This document shows positions 1 to 10,350 of a stretch of DNA of 64,000 nt, piece by piece. The first letter of the stretch is position 1, and the number at the start of each line of letters is the position of its first letter. The notes under the pieces were generated by a model. It was not told the origin of the DNA, ran no database searches, and saw only the letters and a program-made list of their open reading frames with translations. Both the position numbers and the translations under genes were made by a program. Location: the NCBI GenBank assembly GCA_958510875.1, contig OY294069.1, positions 177,984,868-178,048,867 on the forward strand, given 5' to 3'. The stretch comes from Endomychus coccineus. Lineage: Eukaryota; Arthropoda; Insecta; Coleoptera; Endomychidae.

Positions 1-560
1 ACGCCGATATGATAAAATATATGATAGACAATGATTTGCAACAAGTTTTACCTCAGTTTTATAAACTACTTTGTTTGACAGTCACCATTTCTGTCACGTC
101 GGCATCGGTGGAGAGATCATTTTCTACTCTCAAACGAATTAAAACTTACATGCGAAATACAATGGACCAAAATGGTTTATACAATGAAAAAGAAATGATA
201 CATTTTATGATAATATTATTGATCATTTTTCGCAAACTAAAGACCGTAGAATTCCGTTAATATATAAAAAAAAGTTAATAAAATTAATAAAAAAAAAAAC
301 AAAATATGAAAAATTCCAAAAAAAGAGAAAAAATATCAAAAATCCAAAAAAAATAAAAAACGAAAAACGAACAAAACATTTTTTTGCCAACAGAAACTCT
401 ACACCTCCACGTTGGTTCTTGCTGGGCAACAATTAATGTCACTGAAGTAGCTGGTACGGTCGCTGTGCAAAAGTTAAATTAATTGGCTGAGTAGAGTATA
501 TTTTTGAAAAAACGTTTTATGTCCAGCCTCCTCTCTTACAAAGTTCACGAACCCCCACTG
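1..560 (+). pseudogene. hAT transposase 3' end (dimerisation domain), degenerate copy
   Basis: Codons from position 9 encode the hAT C-terminal dimerisation signature: LTVTISVTSASVERSFSTLK, then RIKTYM. The segment is nearly identical to 4870-5467, but an internal deletion near 183 removes about 60 bases, shifts the frame and gives a premature end at 260. A-rich low-complexity sequence follows. The unit ends near 560 in CCCCCACTG, close to the CCGCCACTG end of the second copy, which resembles a hAT terminal repeat (CAGTGGCGG on the other strand). It lies in an intron of the CENP-C-like gene, and its 5' part is outside the window. It is non-functional. Confidence 0.85.
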
Positions 561-599
561 CTGTCCGCTCCCTGAAACGACACTCAGTCCTAACTGCAA

Positions 600-735
600 G
601 ACGCAAGAGTCTCGCAGGCTTAGTCTTGTTCTTGCTCAAATCTTGCACGGTCAGTCTTGGTCTTGGTCTTGCTATAATTTAGTCTTGGCAAAAATGCAAG
701 AACAAGACCAAGACCGATTTTGGGCAACACTAGTG
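600..735. repeat. imperfect CAAGAC/TCTTGG repeat with inverted arms
   Basis: Irregular TCTTGG and TCTTGC runs (601-692) are followed by the complementary CAAGACCAAGACC (696-717), ending in TTTTGGGCAACACTAG. A similar CAAGAC-rich block lies at 63,757-63,904, and the window ends in TTTTTGGG. This suggests a dispersed element, possibly a non-autonomous DNA transposon. No coding capacity. Confidence 0.5.
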
Positions 736-744
736 TATATGAAG

Positions 745-825
745 AGTAGCATCCTTATCCATTAAAAACACTACTTGAGTAGTAAGGACCTTTTAGCTAT
801 CAAGTAGCCATCATCACAGTGAACT
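745..825 (-). mobile_element. PLE terminal fragment with decayed hammerhead-like motif
   Basis: Read on the minus strand, this carries GATGATGGCTACTTGATAGC followed by AAAAGGTCC, then a tail resembling the PLE terminus at 44,217-44,310. The hammerhead core is damaged (the first C is G, and stem II has a mismatch). It is one of several copies of this terminus in the window. Confidence 0.5.
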
Positions 826-1050
826 AAATAAGAAAACATATGTAGTGTAAATAAGAGATTAACCACAGCTGGAGATAAATCTGAATTCGTTAAGTTGCTT
901 TTTCGCTTACACATTCCATCCCTACTAAATTACCTAGATATTGGTCATTACTAAGTTTCCATTTTGTATGATATTATTTTCATGTCGCAAATTTTCAAAT
1001 ATATGTATTTCAAAAATGTATAAAATATTCATAATTACTTTTTATAGTAG

Positions 1051-1098
1051 AAACCCCGAGCCCGGAAATACCGCCGGAGACGTTTGTGGTCACTGCTG
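1051..1098 (+). CDS. CENP-C-like exon A
   Basis: This 48-nt exon is bounded by TATAGTAG and CTG/GTAAGT. In the frame set by the downstream exons it begins with two bases of a split codon and reads TPSPEIPPETFVVTA, then one base of a split codon (phase 1-1). The other two frames are also open but do not join in frame to exon B. An alternative acceptor three bases upstream (1047) would add an in-frame TAG, so 1051 is preferred. The acidic/proline composition suits a linker region of CENP-C. The exon is short and has no recognisable domain, so support comes mainly from splice sites and phase. Confidence 0.55.
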
Positions 1099-1364
1099 GT
1101 AAGTACTTTGACTATATTATTAATTAGAAATGTGTGGTGTATTATACACATAAGAGCATAGAATGAGGACTTTGATGGCCATTTAGGCAGATTCTAATAG
1201 ACACGCTCACAATTGATTGAATCTAAATAAACCGGTCTATTAAACTCAACCTGTCTCGTATATAATTTTCTCTTAAACGAAAAAGGATTTTCAATCAGTC
1301 AGGTGGTGATCATTCAACTTTCTGTATGATGCAACCTCACTAAATTTTATCTTCTGTGTTTCAG
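1099..1364. other. intron A-B; 3' part is the exon-duplication unit
   Basis: No coding signal. The segment from about 1205 onward is similar to 8196-8334, upstream of exon D. Confidence 0.6.
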
Positions 1365-1403
1365 AAATACACGCAGTGCCTGAACAACCAATGTATATGG
1401 ATA
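1365..1403 (+). CDS. CENP-C-like exon B
   Basis: This 39-nt exon lies between TGTTTCAG and GTAAGTTA. With the flanking split codons it reads E-IHAVPEQPMYMD, then A of the next codon (phase 1-1). The exon and about 160 bases of upstream intron plus about 35 bases of downstream intron are repeated around exon D (8335-8385), where the sequence reads D-IHPEAAEMPLPEEEMQ. Matching polypyrimidine tract, acceptor and donor show a tandem exon duplication now separated by about 7 kb of inserted transposons. Both copies keep phase 1-1, so either can be included or skipped without changing frame. Confidence 0.6.
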
Positions 1404-3459
1404 GTAAGTTAATGCTTCAAACTAACACTACTATTAATTATTCTCACTGTAAAATTGAAAGTTTGTGAATTAGTTGCGAGTTCATGAGACAAAGTAGATT
1501 CAAATAATTTAATTCTTCATTTATTCCAAAAACAAGAAACGTTAACATTCAAACCGTTACGATTATTATCACGTGGATTTTTCATACTTATTCATAATTA
1601 TAAAATATTGGTACCTATGATCGCAAATGATATTTGTAAATTAAATATAGTGACATTAAAATAAAAATTAAAAGTTTGCAGAATGAAAGATAGTTTTAGA
1701 TGAAACAAAACAAGAAATGAAAAATTGTACTTTTGAGTAAGGAGTTGATTTCTTAAAAGAAATGTAATGGAAGTCCAACTTCTATTTAGCTATTTTCCGG
1801 CAATAGAATATGATTTACCAAACATTTTTAAATGAAAAAGATACTCTTATCAGTAAAACGAACTGATGTCCAGGGAACATAAAAGCGCAACATGGGTCAA
1901 AGTAGACCATTAGTGTTGAAAGTGGCCACTATTAATTTAGGAGTAGCTACGATATTGAATAAACAGTAACACGTGCCTTAATGGTATGTAAAAGGATGAT
2001 AGGTAAAACATGGGATGTGCACCATGATGATGATGAGACATATCCTCACCTAAGTGGCGATAGCCTGGAGCGAGGAAACCAAGTAAAGTACACTGAATTC
2101 CTAAGAGAGCTAAAACTCACCTGTGTACTGTAAATCAGTACCATAAAAGGGAGATGCAATATTTCTTTAAGGACGCAGTATACCTGACGCCCCTGTCCTA
2201 TCTAATCTAATCTATTCTAGGTGTACTTCATCGGACACCCATGTCAACATTCTTCAATGTCTTGACTATACACTTATTGCACAAACTTATATTCAACTCC
2301 ACACCTTAAACTTAAAATGGAAGCTTACAACTTTGAAATGGTCGATATGCATTTCATGTATGTAACCGGTCAATTCTTTGCGAAAAAACGTTTATTAAAC
2401 TGCACCAACGTCTCTGTGAAAATGGATCATTCAAACCATAAAAACGGAACTGATGTGGTCGATATCGCACTATTTCAACAGTTGAAGGGAAATAATGTGT
2501 ATTACAGGGAATCCAGGAACTTACACTTGTAAGAAGAATTCACTATTTATTTAATACTCTACTGTGAGCATGTGCGGAGAGTTTAGGCACTAAAACCTCA
2601 AAATCTAGCGTCCAGGTTACAATACGCAATTGGTTGAGTGAGCATTCTCTTCGGAACTCTATTTTTGTGGAAAGTAAAGTTTTTGCCGACGAGACAGGGT
2701 TTACTAGAAATGCAATATTCGATATTCAATTCACAATACCCATGTTTGGGCTGAATCGAATCACTGGAATCTTTTCAATGTATGGACAGGATTATTATTA
2801 TTATTTGATGGATCCGTATGTATTATTTGATCGTTTGAACGGTTAGAGGTGTTTTACATCATTCAAACCTGCATATCCCGTGAATTGTGGGTTCAGGTTA
2901 TGAATTACAATACTTGACAGAAAGTCAAGATTGGGTTCGCCAAGGATAAAAATAAAATGACAATTTCACTTCCACTTATACTTTGATAGGGATGAATTAC
3001 TAATATGTCCAAGTGAGATGTGGTTTATGCACGATGCTACACAGTCTTAAACTGACGTGATCATTCAAGTATTCTGAAACTGTATTATTGGACATTTTCA
3101 TCGGTGGTAAGCTATGATTATTGATTGACCACAGTGTGAAACCTTCTTAGGACTTGAAGTAATCAAGATTATATTTTCCTTTCTGATGATGTCCGACACT
3201 TCAAATGTAAGGAATCTGGACATATAGCATCAAGATACCCAAAGCCCAATGTAACTTTTGAAATGTGTAACTGAATTAAATAGTAAACATTCGTTTTCAA
3301 TATATCAGAAGTCTTCACATATGGAAATCATTACCCACAAAAAATCAAACCACCCGATACAACATAAACTGGCTGCTCTCCAAAGCATGATACATAGTCT
3401 TGTTACTATCCCCATGTTGGAATTGAATTTTCAATTATAAAACAGATAGCAAGTAATAA
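1404..3459. other. intron sequence without a recognised gene
   Basis: AT-rich. Short open frames (2317-2532, 2634-2846, 3258-3440) show no recognisable domain. The stretch 1864-2220 is less AT-rich and ends in a TAATCTAATCT repeat, which may be the 3' end of an unidentified retroelement. Confidence 0.5.
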
Positions 3460-4020
3460 CTGCTATAACAAAAATGTTGTAATTGATTTATATAAGAAAA
3501 AAGATTATAATGAAGCAATGAAGTTAGTTTATCCAATACAGTTAAGACTAATAATTATAGATCAATAATGTATTCGGTAAACTTTCTGATAATATATGCA
3601 ATTTACTGAAAAAACACAATGTTATCACATCTTTTAGAACAAATAATACTGTAGACAAATAAATATTAAAAACAACAAAGATAAGAATAAAAAAGATCAA
3701 GAATCAGGAGTACACAAAGTAGACTGGAAGATATTTCAAAACCAAAATTTAATTTAAAGAACATTTTAATTTGAACAAAGGAGATTCAAAAGTTGTAAAC
3801 CATATTAATGAAGCTGATCATCATTTCAAAGATGATTTTGAGATTCTCCATAAGTCAGTTAAATGTAAAGTATTAAACAACTCAACATATTATAAGCCCA
3901 AAAAGCGAAGAGATGTATCAATCATAGATGTAATATGTGAAATAAAATTCTGTTTAGTATCAAAAACGTTTCCAAGATCTTGTTATCTTTTGAAGTGAAC
4001 GAACATCTTCATTATTGATA
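3460..4020 (+). pseudogene. PLE fragment: RT-endonuclease linker and endonuclease remnant
   Basis: With frame changes the + strand reads LSDNICNLLKKHNVITSFRT-like sequence near 3570-3650. This resembles the linker before the GIY-YIG domain of Penelope-like elements. The open stretch 3771-3998 then reads VNHINEADHHFKDDFEIL, typical of the region after the GIY-YIG motif. The GIY/YIG residues themselves are lost or scrambled. It is a decayed intronic copy. The family call rests on similarity to the better preserved PLE copies at 18.2 kb and 35.4 kb. Confidence 0.55.
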
Positions 4021-4183
4021 ACATATAGCAAATCATTTATGGTTTTGGATCTACTAAATGAAGCTTGTAACTACCAAACCCTATATTCACACTATTCTTT
4101 CATATCTTCCATATTATCTCCGTTCAAATTGTCAAATTTTAATACCAATTATCGATAACTAAAATTTGGTTACATTTTCACAG

Positions 4184-4234
4184 CCCCGAAACTTGATGAA
4201 CCCCCGCCATTGAGACGGAGGCGGATTCTGGGAG
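4184..4234 (+). CDS. CENP-C-like exon C
   Basis: This 51-nt exon lies between TTTTCACAG and GTAAGT (phase 1-1). It reads T-PKLDEPPPLRRRRILG, then G of a split codon. A proline pair followed by four arginines gives a small basic patch, possibly for DNA or nucleosome contact or nuclear localisation. This is inference. No catalytic motif is present. The hAT relic begins about 75 bases after the donor. Confidence 0.58.
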
Positions 4235-4309
4235 GTAAGTAAAATTTTAAATATTCGTAAATAGTAATTTCGCCTGCTTATGAGCTATAGAATTCTCGAG
4301 ATATCGTTC

Positions 4310-5467
4310 ATGTAAATAGTGATCAGGTTTCATTAAATGCTGCTGTTGGTTTAAAATCTTATTTAGAAAATGAAGAATTTCTGTTTTTTCTTGATAATTT
4401 TAAATTGATATTTAAACAAACTGATCTTATTTTTCAAATTTTACAACATAAATTCACTGATATAATTTATTCAAGTGATCGTTTGAAATATCTCATTGGA
4501 AAAATTTCAAGTTTCCGTAATACAGAATTTCATTTTAATATTTTATTTGAAAATTTTTCAACTGATGAGGCTCCTCCTGCGAAAAGGAGGAAAACATATA
4601 ATTTGGTAGACAAGAAACTACATTATAAACAACTTTTTTATGAAATTTTAGATACTATTAAAGGTCAAATTGAGATTCGATTTTCCGATTTACATGAATT
4701 GAAGTTTTTTGACTTGACGAATAGAAGATTTTTCGAATCTTTTTCAAAAGAGTTCCCCAATATACTTTTAGATAACTTAGTTCTAAAATATAAATTTTTT
4801 GATAAAATAGCACGGCACAATGCATTATGCGTTATATACTCGGATAAAGATATTTTAGGCCAGTATGTCACGCCGATATGATAAAATATATGATAGACAA
4901 TGATTTGCAACAAGTTTTACCTCAGTTTTATAAACTACTTTGTTTGACAGTCACCATTTCTGTCACGTCGGCATCGGTGGAGAGATCATTTTCTACTCTC
5001 AAACGAATTAAAACTTACATGCCAAATACAATGGGCCAAAATCGTTTATACAATGTTAGTTTAATATCTATTGAAAAAGATTTAGTAAAACACTTAAAAC
5101 AACATGATACATTTTTTGATAATATTATTGATCATTTTTCGCAAACTAAAGATCGTAGAATTTCGTTAATATATAAAAAAAAGTTAATAAAATTAATTAA
5201 AAAAAACAAAATATGAAAAATTCCAAAAAAAAAGAAAAAATATTAAAAATCCAAAAAAAATAAAAGACAAAAAACGAACAAAATAATTTTTTGCCAAGAG
5301 AAACTCTATACCTCCACGTTGGTTCTTGCTGGGTAACAATCAATTTTGTCAGTGAAGTATCTGGTCGGTCGCTGTGCAAAGGTTAAAAGGCTGTGAATAG
5401 AGTATATTTTTACAAAAACGTTTTTTATGTCCAGCCTCCTCTCTCAAAAATTTACGAGCCGCCACTG
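4310..5467 (+). pseudogene. hAT transposase, 5'-truncated and frameshifted
   Basis: The reading frame starts near 4330 (SLNAAVGLKSYLENEEFLFF) and runs to a TGA at 4879, then continues in another frame from 4878 to 5216, so there is one frameshift near 4875. The second part carries the C-terminal hAT dimerisation domain with SASVERSFSTLKRIKTYM. The N-terminal zinc finger and most of the RNase-H-like core, with its catalytic acidic residues, are missing. The unit ends at CCGCCACTG (5459-5467), a hAT-like terminal repeat. The 3' 600 bases are nearly identical to 1-560, so the two copies come from one family or from a local duplication. Non-functional. Confidence 0.85.
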
Positions 5468-6331
5468 ATTTGAACGTTTCGAATACCATTCTTACTATAT
5501 TTTGTAATTGTACGTGAAACTGCTAAGTAAATAAGGTCTATATGTGTCAATTATTGTTATATTAAACATATGTAATCATTGTCATGTACTTGGAAATCCT
5601 TTTTTCTAAGATGAAACTGACCCAACTTGACAACGGGGGTTATGACGCGATCTATTAGAATATTATACAGGGTGTTACAGAAAGACCTCCCGTAAATGCA
5701 GGGGACGGTAGATTTTACAAAAATAATTAGTTTTTTCATATAAACTATGGTCCTATCTTCTTCCGTTTCGGAGATACGGGCGTTCAATTTAATTTTTCTT
5801 GAACAAAATTTTGCTGTAGCTCCTGTGCAGTTACAGATATTCCGTTGAAATCTGGTACTCGGGGAGGTTTCAGAGGACGCCGAATAAGATGGTTTAGTTA
5901 GTTTCAAATTATGCGGCAGAGGGCGCTGGGTGTGCGGCTTTTTGGCGTTTCTTTTAGCCTTAACTTTTTTGAGAATAATTTTTTTGTTTCCATGTACATT
6001 TTCCTGGTTTACAATTATATTGCAAACAAATAAAGTACTCTTGTTGAGGTTCGCAAAATCTCACCGTTTTCGAGAAAAACGCGTTTAAATGAACATACGC
6101 TATTTGGGTAGTAAGTAAATTTGGCAATGAGTTTGTGTTATGTTCGTTTAAACTCGTTTCTCCGGATTCTCGCATTAAGGTATATCTTTGTTAACATCAT
6201 TAGAAAGGTTAGACAATCTTACATCATTTTGGTTCAAAGCCCATTGGCATACCGACCTTGATAAGAGTGGGGGAAGCTATCGAAAATGTAATAATGTAAA
6301 TCAATGTAGCTTCTAAACAACTCAGTAGGTA

Positions 6332-6710
6332 TGGGGTCACCTTGGGCAGACAGCCCGAGGCAGTTGGATGTCGGTCACTCTATTAACGGCCGGGAGGTTT
6401 TAGGTCACTGTCACGAATGCAGGTGTCAAACATGTGTTTCAACATTCAGACACGTGTTTCAACTTTCAGACACGTGTTTCAACTTTCAGACACGTGTTTC
6501 AACATTCAGAATCATGTTTCAACATTCAGACACCTGTTTTGACAAGTGTTCCAAAATGCAGACAAGTGTTTGACACGTGCTTCAACATTCAGACACGTGT
6601 TTGACACATGCTTTTTGTCGATAATACAGTGACCTCAAACCTCACGACCGGTAATACAGTGACCGACATCTGATAAGACTATCTGGGGTTGTCTGCCCAA
6701 GGTGACCCCA
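6332..6710. mobile_element. nested MITE with perfect 21-bp terminal inverted repeats
   Basis: TGGGGTCACCTTGGGCAGAC(A) at 6332-6352 is exactly complementary to 6690-6710. TA lies on both sides (6330-6331 and 6711-6712). Similarity between the ends continues inward for about 80 bases (the ATGTCGGTCACT region against AGTGACCGACAT). No open frame belongs to it. It inserted into the loop of the larger foldback. Confidence 0.85.
6420..6605. repeat. 20-bp tandem repeat (ACACGTGTTTCAACATTCAG) inside the MITE
   Basis: About eight imperfect units of ACACGTGTTTCAACATTCAG, with diverged later copies (GACAAGTGTTCCAAAATGCA). The ACACGTGT core is itself palindromic. Confidence 0.8.
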
Positions 6711-7458
6711 TAGCTACTCAACTCATTCGATTTTAGTAAGCTTTAATTTGTATAGAAGAGAAGGTACGTACTTTGAATTGTCGTATCTATTGGTACACGA
6801 TAGTTCCTAATAAAAATGCCAGAGGGCGTAATTTGTAATGATAACGGTTTTATTGATTTCATACCAAAAACTTAAATCATACGGTGTAGCTATGACATGA
6901 TAATCGGAAATTAGATTAAATTTGCAAAGAAAATTGAAAACCGCAGGTAGATATTTTTTTTTGTTTCAAAGTTCGAGAAAAACGCGTTTAAATGAACATA
7001 AGCGATTTCAGTAGTAAATAAGTATGTTATGTTCATTTAAACGCGTTTTTCTCGAAAACGGTGAAATTTTGAGACCCTCAACAGGAGTACATTATTTGTT
7101 TGAAATAAAATTGTAAAGTAGAAAAACGTGCAAAGAAAACAAAAAAATTATTCTCAAAAAAGTTAAGGCTAAAAGAATCGCCGAAAAGTCGCGCACACAG
7201 CGCCCTCTACCGCATGATCTGAAACTAGGTAAGTTGTCTTATTCGGCGTCTTCTGAAACCCTCTAGTGCCAGATTTCAATAAAATATCTGTAGCTGCACA
7301 GGACCTACAGCAAAATTTCGTTTAAAAAAATTAAATTCAATGCGCCCTGTATCTCCGAAACGAAAAAAGATAGGATCATAGTTTATATGAAAAATCTGAA
7401 TATTTTTGTCAAATCTACCGTCCCCTGCATTTGCGGGAGGTCTTTCTTAAACACCCTG

Positions 7459-8195
7459 TATATAATAGTATTCATTATTGGACGATTGAATATCATTTGA
7501 ATATAACACTAGAGATGAAACCTGCGTATCAATCAGCAAATTTTACGTTCTAGAAGTTTTTCTTTTAGTGTGATTAAAGTTATAATGTTCTTTGTTTTTA
7601 ACATAGCAAAAGTAACATTCTAAATTGCACTCTGTATAAAATCGTCAACATTCAAAATCTCTTTCGTGTGCTTCACGACCCTGGAACGTGTTACCAACTA
7701 TTACAACGAAATATTCCTGGTTTGACGGAAATAGCTTGAAACTTCTTTAGAGAAATTGTTGAAATTGTTATCACATTTAATTACTAACTATGTCGTCATT
7801 TCCTGCATATAGTGAACATTTATATTATTGTTATCACTGATCAAAATCTCTTTACCTCATTAAGTTCAAAAAATTGTTTATTTTTCAAAATATGCTAATT
7901 TCGCCGTATGAATCTTTTCATCATCGAATATACTTTGAGAAATACATACTGGCGAACGACAGTTCAAAAAAGTTTTTTATTTTTTCATAATTTATTATCA
8001 CATAAAATAAATACACAGAAATATACAGCTTGAGCTTTACGAATAGCTGCATTCAAAACTCTTGTGAGTTGAAACGAGCCAAACGCATGTATTGCTGCAC
8101 AAGATAGGCAAGTAAACCGCTTTACACTGTTTAAAAGGTTTAGGCGCTTTAATAAATCACACCATCCTAGCTCCAATCTTTGTCGAACCTTCATC
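7459..8195. other. intron sequence, nothing recognised
   Basis: AT-rich with no supported gene. The minus-strand open frame at 7985-8287 has no recognisable domain. Confidence 0.5.
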
Positions 8196-8420
8196 CTAAT
8201 TAATTGAATCTGAATAAACCGGTCTCTTAAACTCAACCTGTATATAGTCATTTTCTCATAAACGAACAAGGATTGGTGATCATTCAACTTTCTGTATGAT
8301 GCAACCTCACTAAATTGTATCTTCTATGTTTCAGATATACACCCAGAGGCTGCAGAAATGCCTCTGCCCGAAGAGGAAATGCAGAGTAAGTTACTGCTTT
8401 AGAATAACACTACTATTAGT
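8196..8420 (+). repeat. duplicated intron-exon-intron unit (copy of about 1205-1440)
   Basis: The order TTGAATCTGAATAAACCGGT, AAACTCAACCTG, GATCATTCAACTTTCTGTAT and the acceptor of exon D all match 1205-1364. After the donor, AACACTACTATTA is shared too. Small indels separate the copies. Confidence 0.85.
8335..8385 (+). CDS. CENP-C-like exon D (paralogue of exon B)
   Basis: This 51-nt exon lies between TATGTTTCAG and GTAAGTTA (phase 1-1). It reads D-IHPEAAEMPLPEEEMQ, then A, which completes ATG with the first two bases of exon E. The peptide is acidic (five Glu). It is longer than exon B by four codons and diverged, while the flanking intron stays similar, so it is a tandem exon duplicate evolving separately. 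Confidence 0.6.

Positions 8421-8422
<2 letters not shown>

Positions 8423-8451
<29 letters not shown>
8423..8451. repeat. (TG)n microsatellite
   Basis: About 14 TG units directly at the 3' side of the minus-strand R1-type LINE. Read with the element this is an (AC)n tail. Confidence 0.95.
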
Positions 8452-8454
<3 letters not shown>

Positions 8455-8455
8455 T

Positions 8456-10235
8456 CTTGCAAAGGGTAGGTGAAAATCTTCAAAAGACACTGACAAGTCC
8501 GTACTTGTCAGTAGTGTGAGACTTGTACCCACTAAAACCACCTCCCGTTGTCACTGTGGCCTTTGTGTCATCCCGCGAAACCGCCGGCAAGCATAACTTC
8601 ACGGGATGAGCTTAGAGACGTTGCTCCTTCTCTTGTTGTTGCTCTGGACTGTCTTCACCGACTGCCCCCAGCTGATACAACGTAGTGGGCTTCATCTGGT
8701 CGACGCAGTGATAATGTCGCATCAGCCTGGTGATGCCTTTTTCGTTCCAGGCGTCTCAGCTCCTTCAAAATGCAGACAGCGAACCCACGGATCGCACTCC
8801 TAAGGTCCTCCGACACCAGCATGGGCCCAACGATGATCTCCGGTGATGGGTATCCCTCAAGTACATCACAGAGTCCAAGGCGTTCCTCGAGGAACCGCGG
8901 TCAGCCGAAAAATACCTGCTCAGCTTCCTCCGGTGTCTCCTCATAAGTTGGCCAGTAGGGAGTATAATCGTGCTTGAACCTATGGAGGTAAGCTCGAAAA
9001 CATTCATGCTCAGTTAGGAACTGAGTCACGTAGAAACCTCTGGGTTATGATATGACGGTCGGTTTCTCCAACTTCACGCCTAGGCCTGTAGATCTCGGCT
9101 TTTTCCTCCACTACCAGACGGATTGGTGGCATGTCGGCGATAACACACACGGCATCGTACGGGATACGATAAGCGCGCGTCACTTGCATGGCAGAGCTAT
9201 GGTACAACGAGCTTAATTGGCATAAGTACAATGCCATCGGCGCTACTGATACCCAGATTGGGGCTGCGTACAGCATTATATAGCTGACGACGCTGGAGAG
9301 TAGCCTTGTGCGACACTGAGTAGGTCCTCCAATGTTGGGCATAATTATGGCAGTGAGTTGGCTACTGCAGGTACTCACGTGCTCAATACACGCATATGTC
9401 CGTCGAACCGCAGTCTTGCATCTAGCTGAACTCCCATGTAACTCAATGATGGTTGCGAAGGAATTTAGTAGCTTCCAACGGTGAGTGTCACAGATTCTGT
9501 CGTTTTCCTGCTGGTCATCAGTATTGCCTAGTTTTTTTGGTCTGCTAATTGCATGTCATTCGCCGAGAGCCATCGGCGGATTGTGGCTACAGCCTCGGGC
9601 GCTTTCTGCGTGGCTTCTTCCAAGTACTTGGCAATGAAGACCACAGCAATATCGTCTGTGAAGCACCAGCCCCGCATCGTACATGATGTTCCTCGATAAG
9701 GGTTCTATTACCGGGCGTTGTGTGATGTTGTGAGCTGTACAATAATGCCCTTTCGCTAAAGTAGCTCGCTATCATCCTTGTAATGTACTCCGATACCTCC
9801 ATCAATATCAGCGTCTTCAGAATTTGATTCCAGTGCGCCGAATTGAACGCCTTCTTCACGTCCAGTCTGTATGTGACTACAGTGCAGTACTATATGGCAC
9901 CACCCTCCCAACGCTTCCCCTTGATGGCCTCATGAGCAGTGGCTACGACAACGTCAATGGCGTACAGCACTTTCACAGAATTCCTTTACTCGGTTGCTAA
10001 TAATCCTCTCGAGCACCTTTCCTGCCGTGTCCAATAGGCAAATTGGTCGGTAAGATGATGGATCGTCCTAAGGCTTGTTGCTCTTCGGAAGAAACACTAG
10101 CTCCTGCTTCTGACAAAGACGTTATGGTCTCCAGGAAAACATCTGTTCGTACCTTGATTGCTCCTGTAGGGGCGACGTTTTGTATACATTCTGGACCCGG
10201 AGCTTTGGTATCACCTATCTTGTTACAGGTTTTCA
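8456..10235 (-). pseudogene. R1-clade non-LTR retrotransposon, RT and 3' end, degenerate
   Basis: On the minus strand from about 10,225: KAPGPECIQNVAP (RT entry region), a DVKKAFNSAHWNQIL-type catalytic region (9587-9859), then LPNIGGPTQCRTRLLSSVVS with YAAPIW (9010-9378), which is the thumb of R1-type RTs. Last comes VTQFLTEHECFRAYLHRFKH and YWPTYEETPEEAEQVFF (near 9030-8880), the remnant of the C-terminal zinc knuckle, in which cysteines are replaced. Frameshifts and stops break it throughout. The first ORF and the endonuclease are absent (5' truncation). It sits between AC/GT-rich tracts on both sides, in the intron between exons D and E. Confidence 0.75.
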
Positions 10236-10237
10236 GG

Positions 10238-10275
10238 GGGGGGTGTGGGTGTGTGTGAGTGTGTGAGTGTGTATA
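10238..10275. repeat. GT-rich microsatellite on the 5' side of the LINE
   Basis: Alternating GTGTGTGA/GTGTGAGTGT following a G run. On the minus strand this is an AC-rich tract immediately upstream of the truncated LINE. Confidence 0.85.
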
Positions 10276-10350
10276 CTCTATATTGGATATAGGAATAGGA
10301 AAAATAATGCAGTATTGAATTATTTCAATTTACGGATGATTTCCCCGCAG

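Larger units (their letters stand above)
5668..7458. mobile_element. 1.8 kb foldback element with roughly 500-bp inverted repeats
   Basis: The left end, CAGGGTGTTACAGAAAGACC at 5668, matches the complement of the right end, which finishes AACACCCTG at 7458. Similarity runs inward for about 500 bases on each side (to about 6175 and from about 6960). TA dinucleotides flank both ends, compatible with a Tc1/mariner-type TA target. Each arm contains a smaller inverted pair of its own: GAGAAAAACGCGTTTAAATG faces its complement about 60-80 bases away. The apparent small open frames inside show no domain. The loop holds a second MITE (6332-6710). A non-autonomous element is the simplest reading. Confidence 0.8.
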
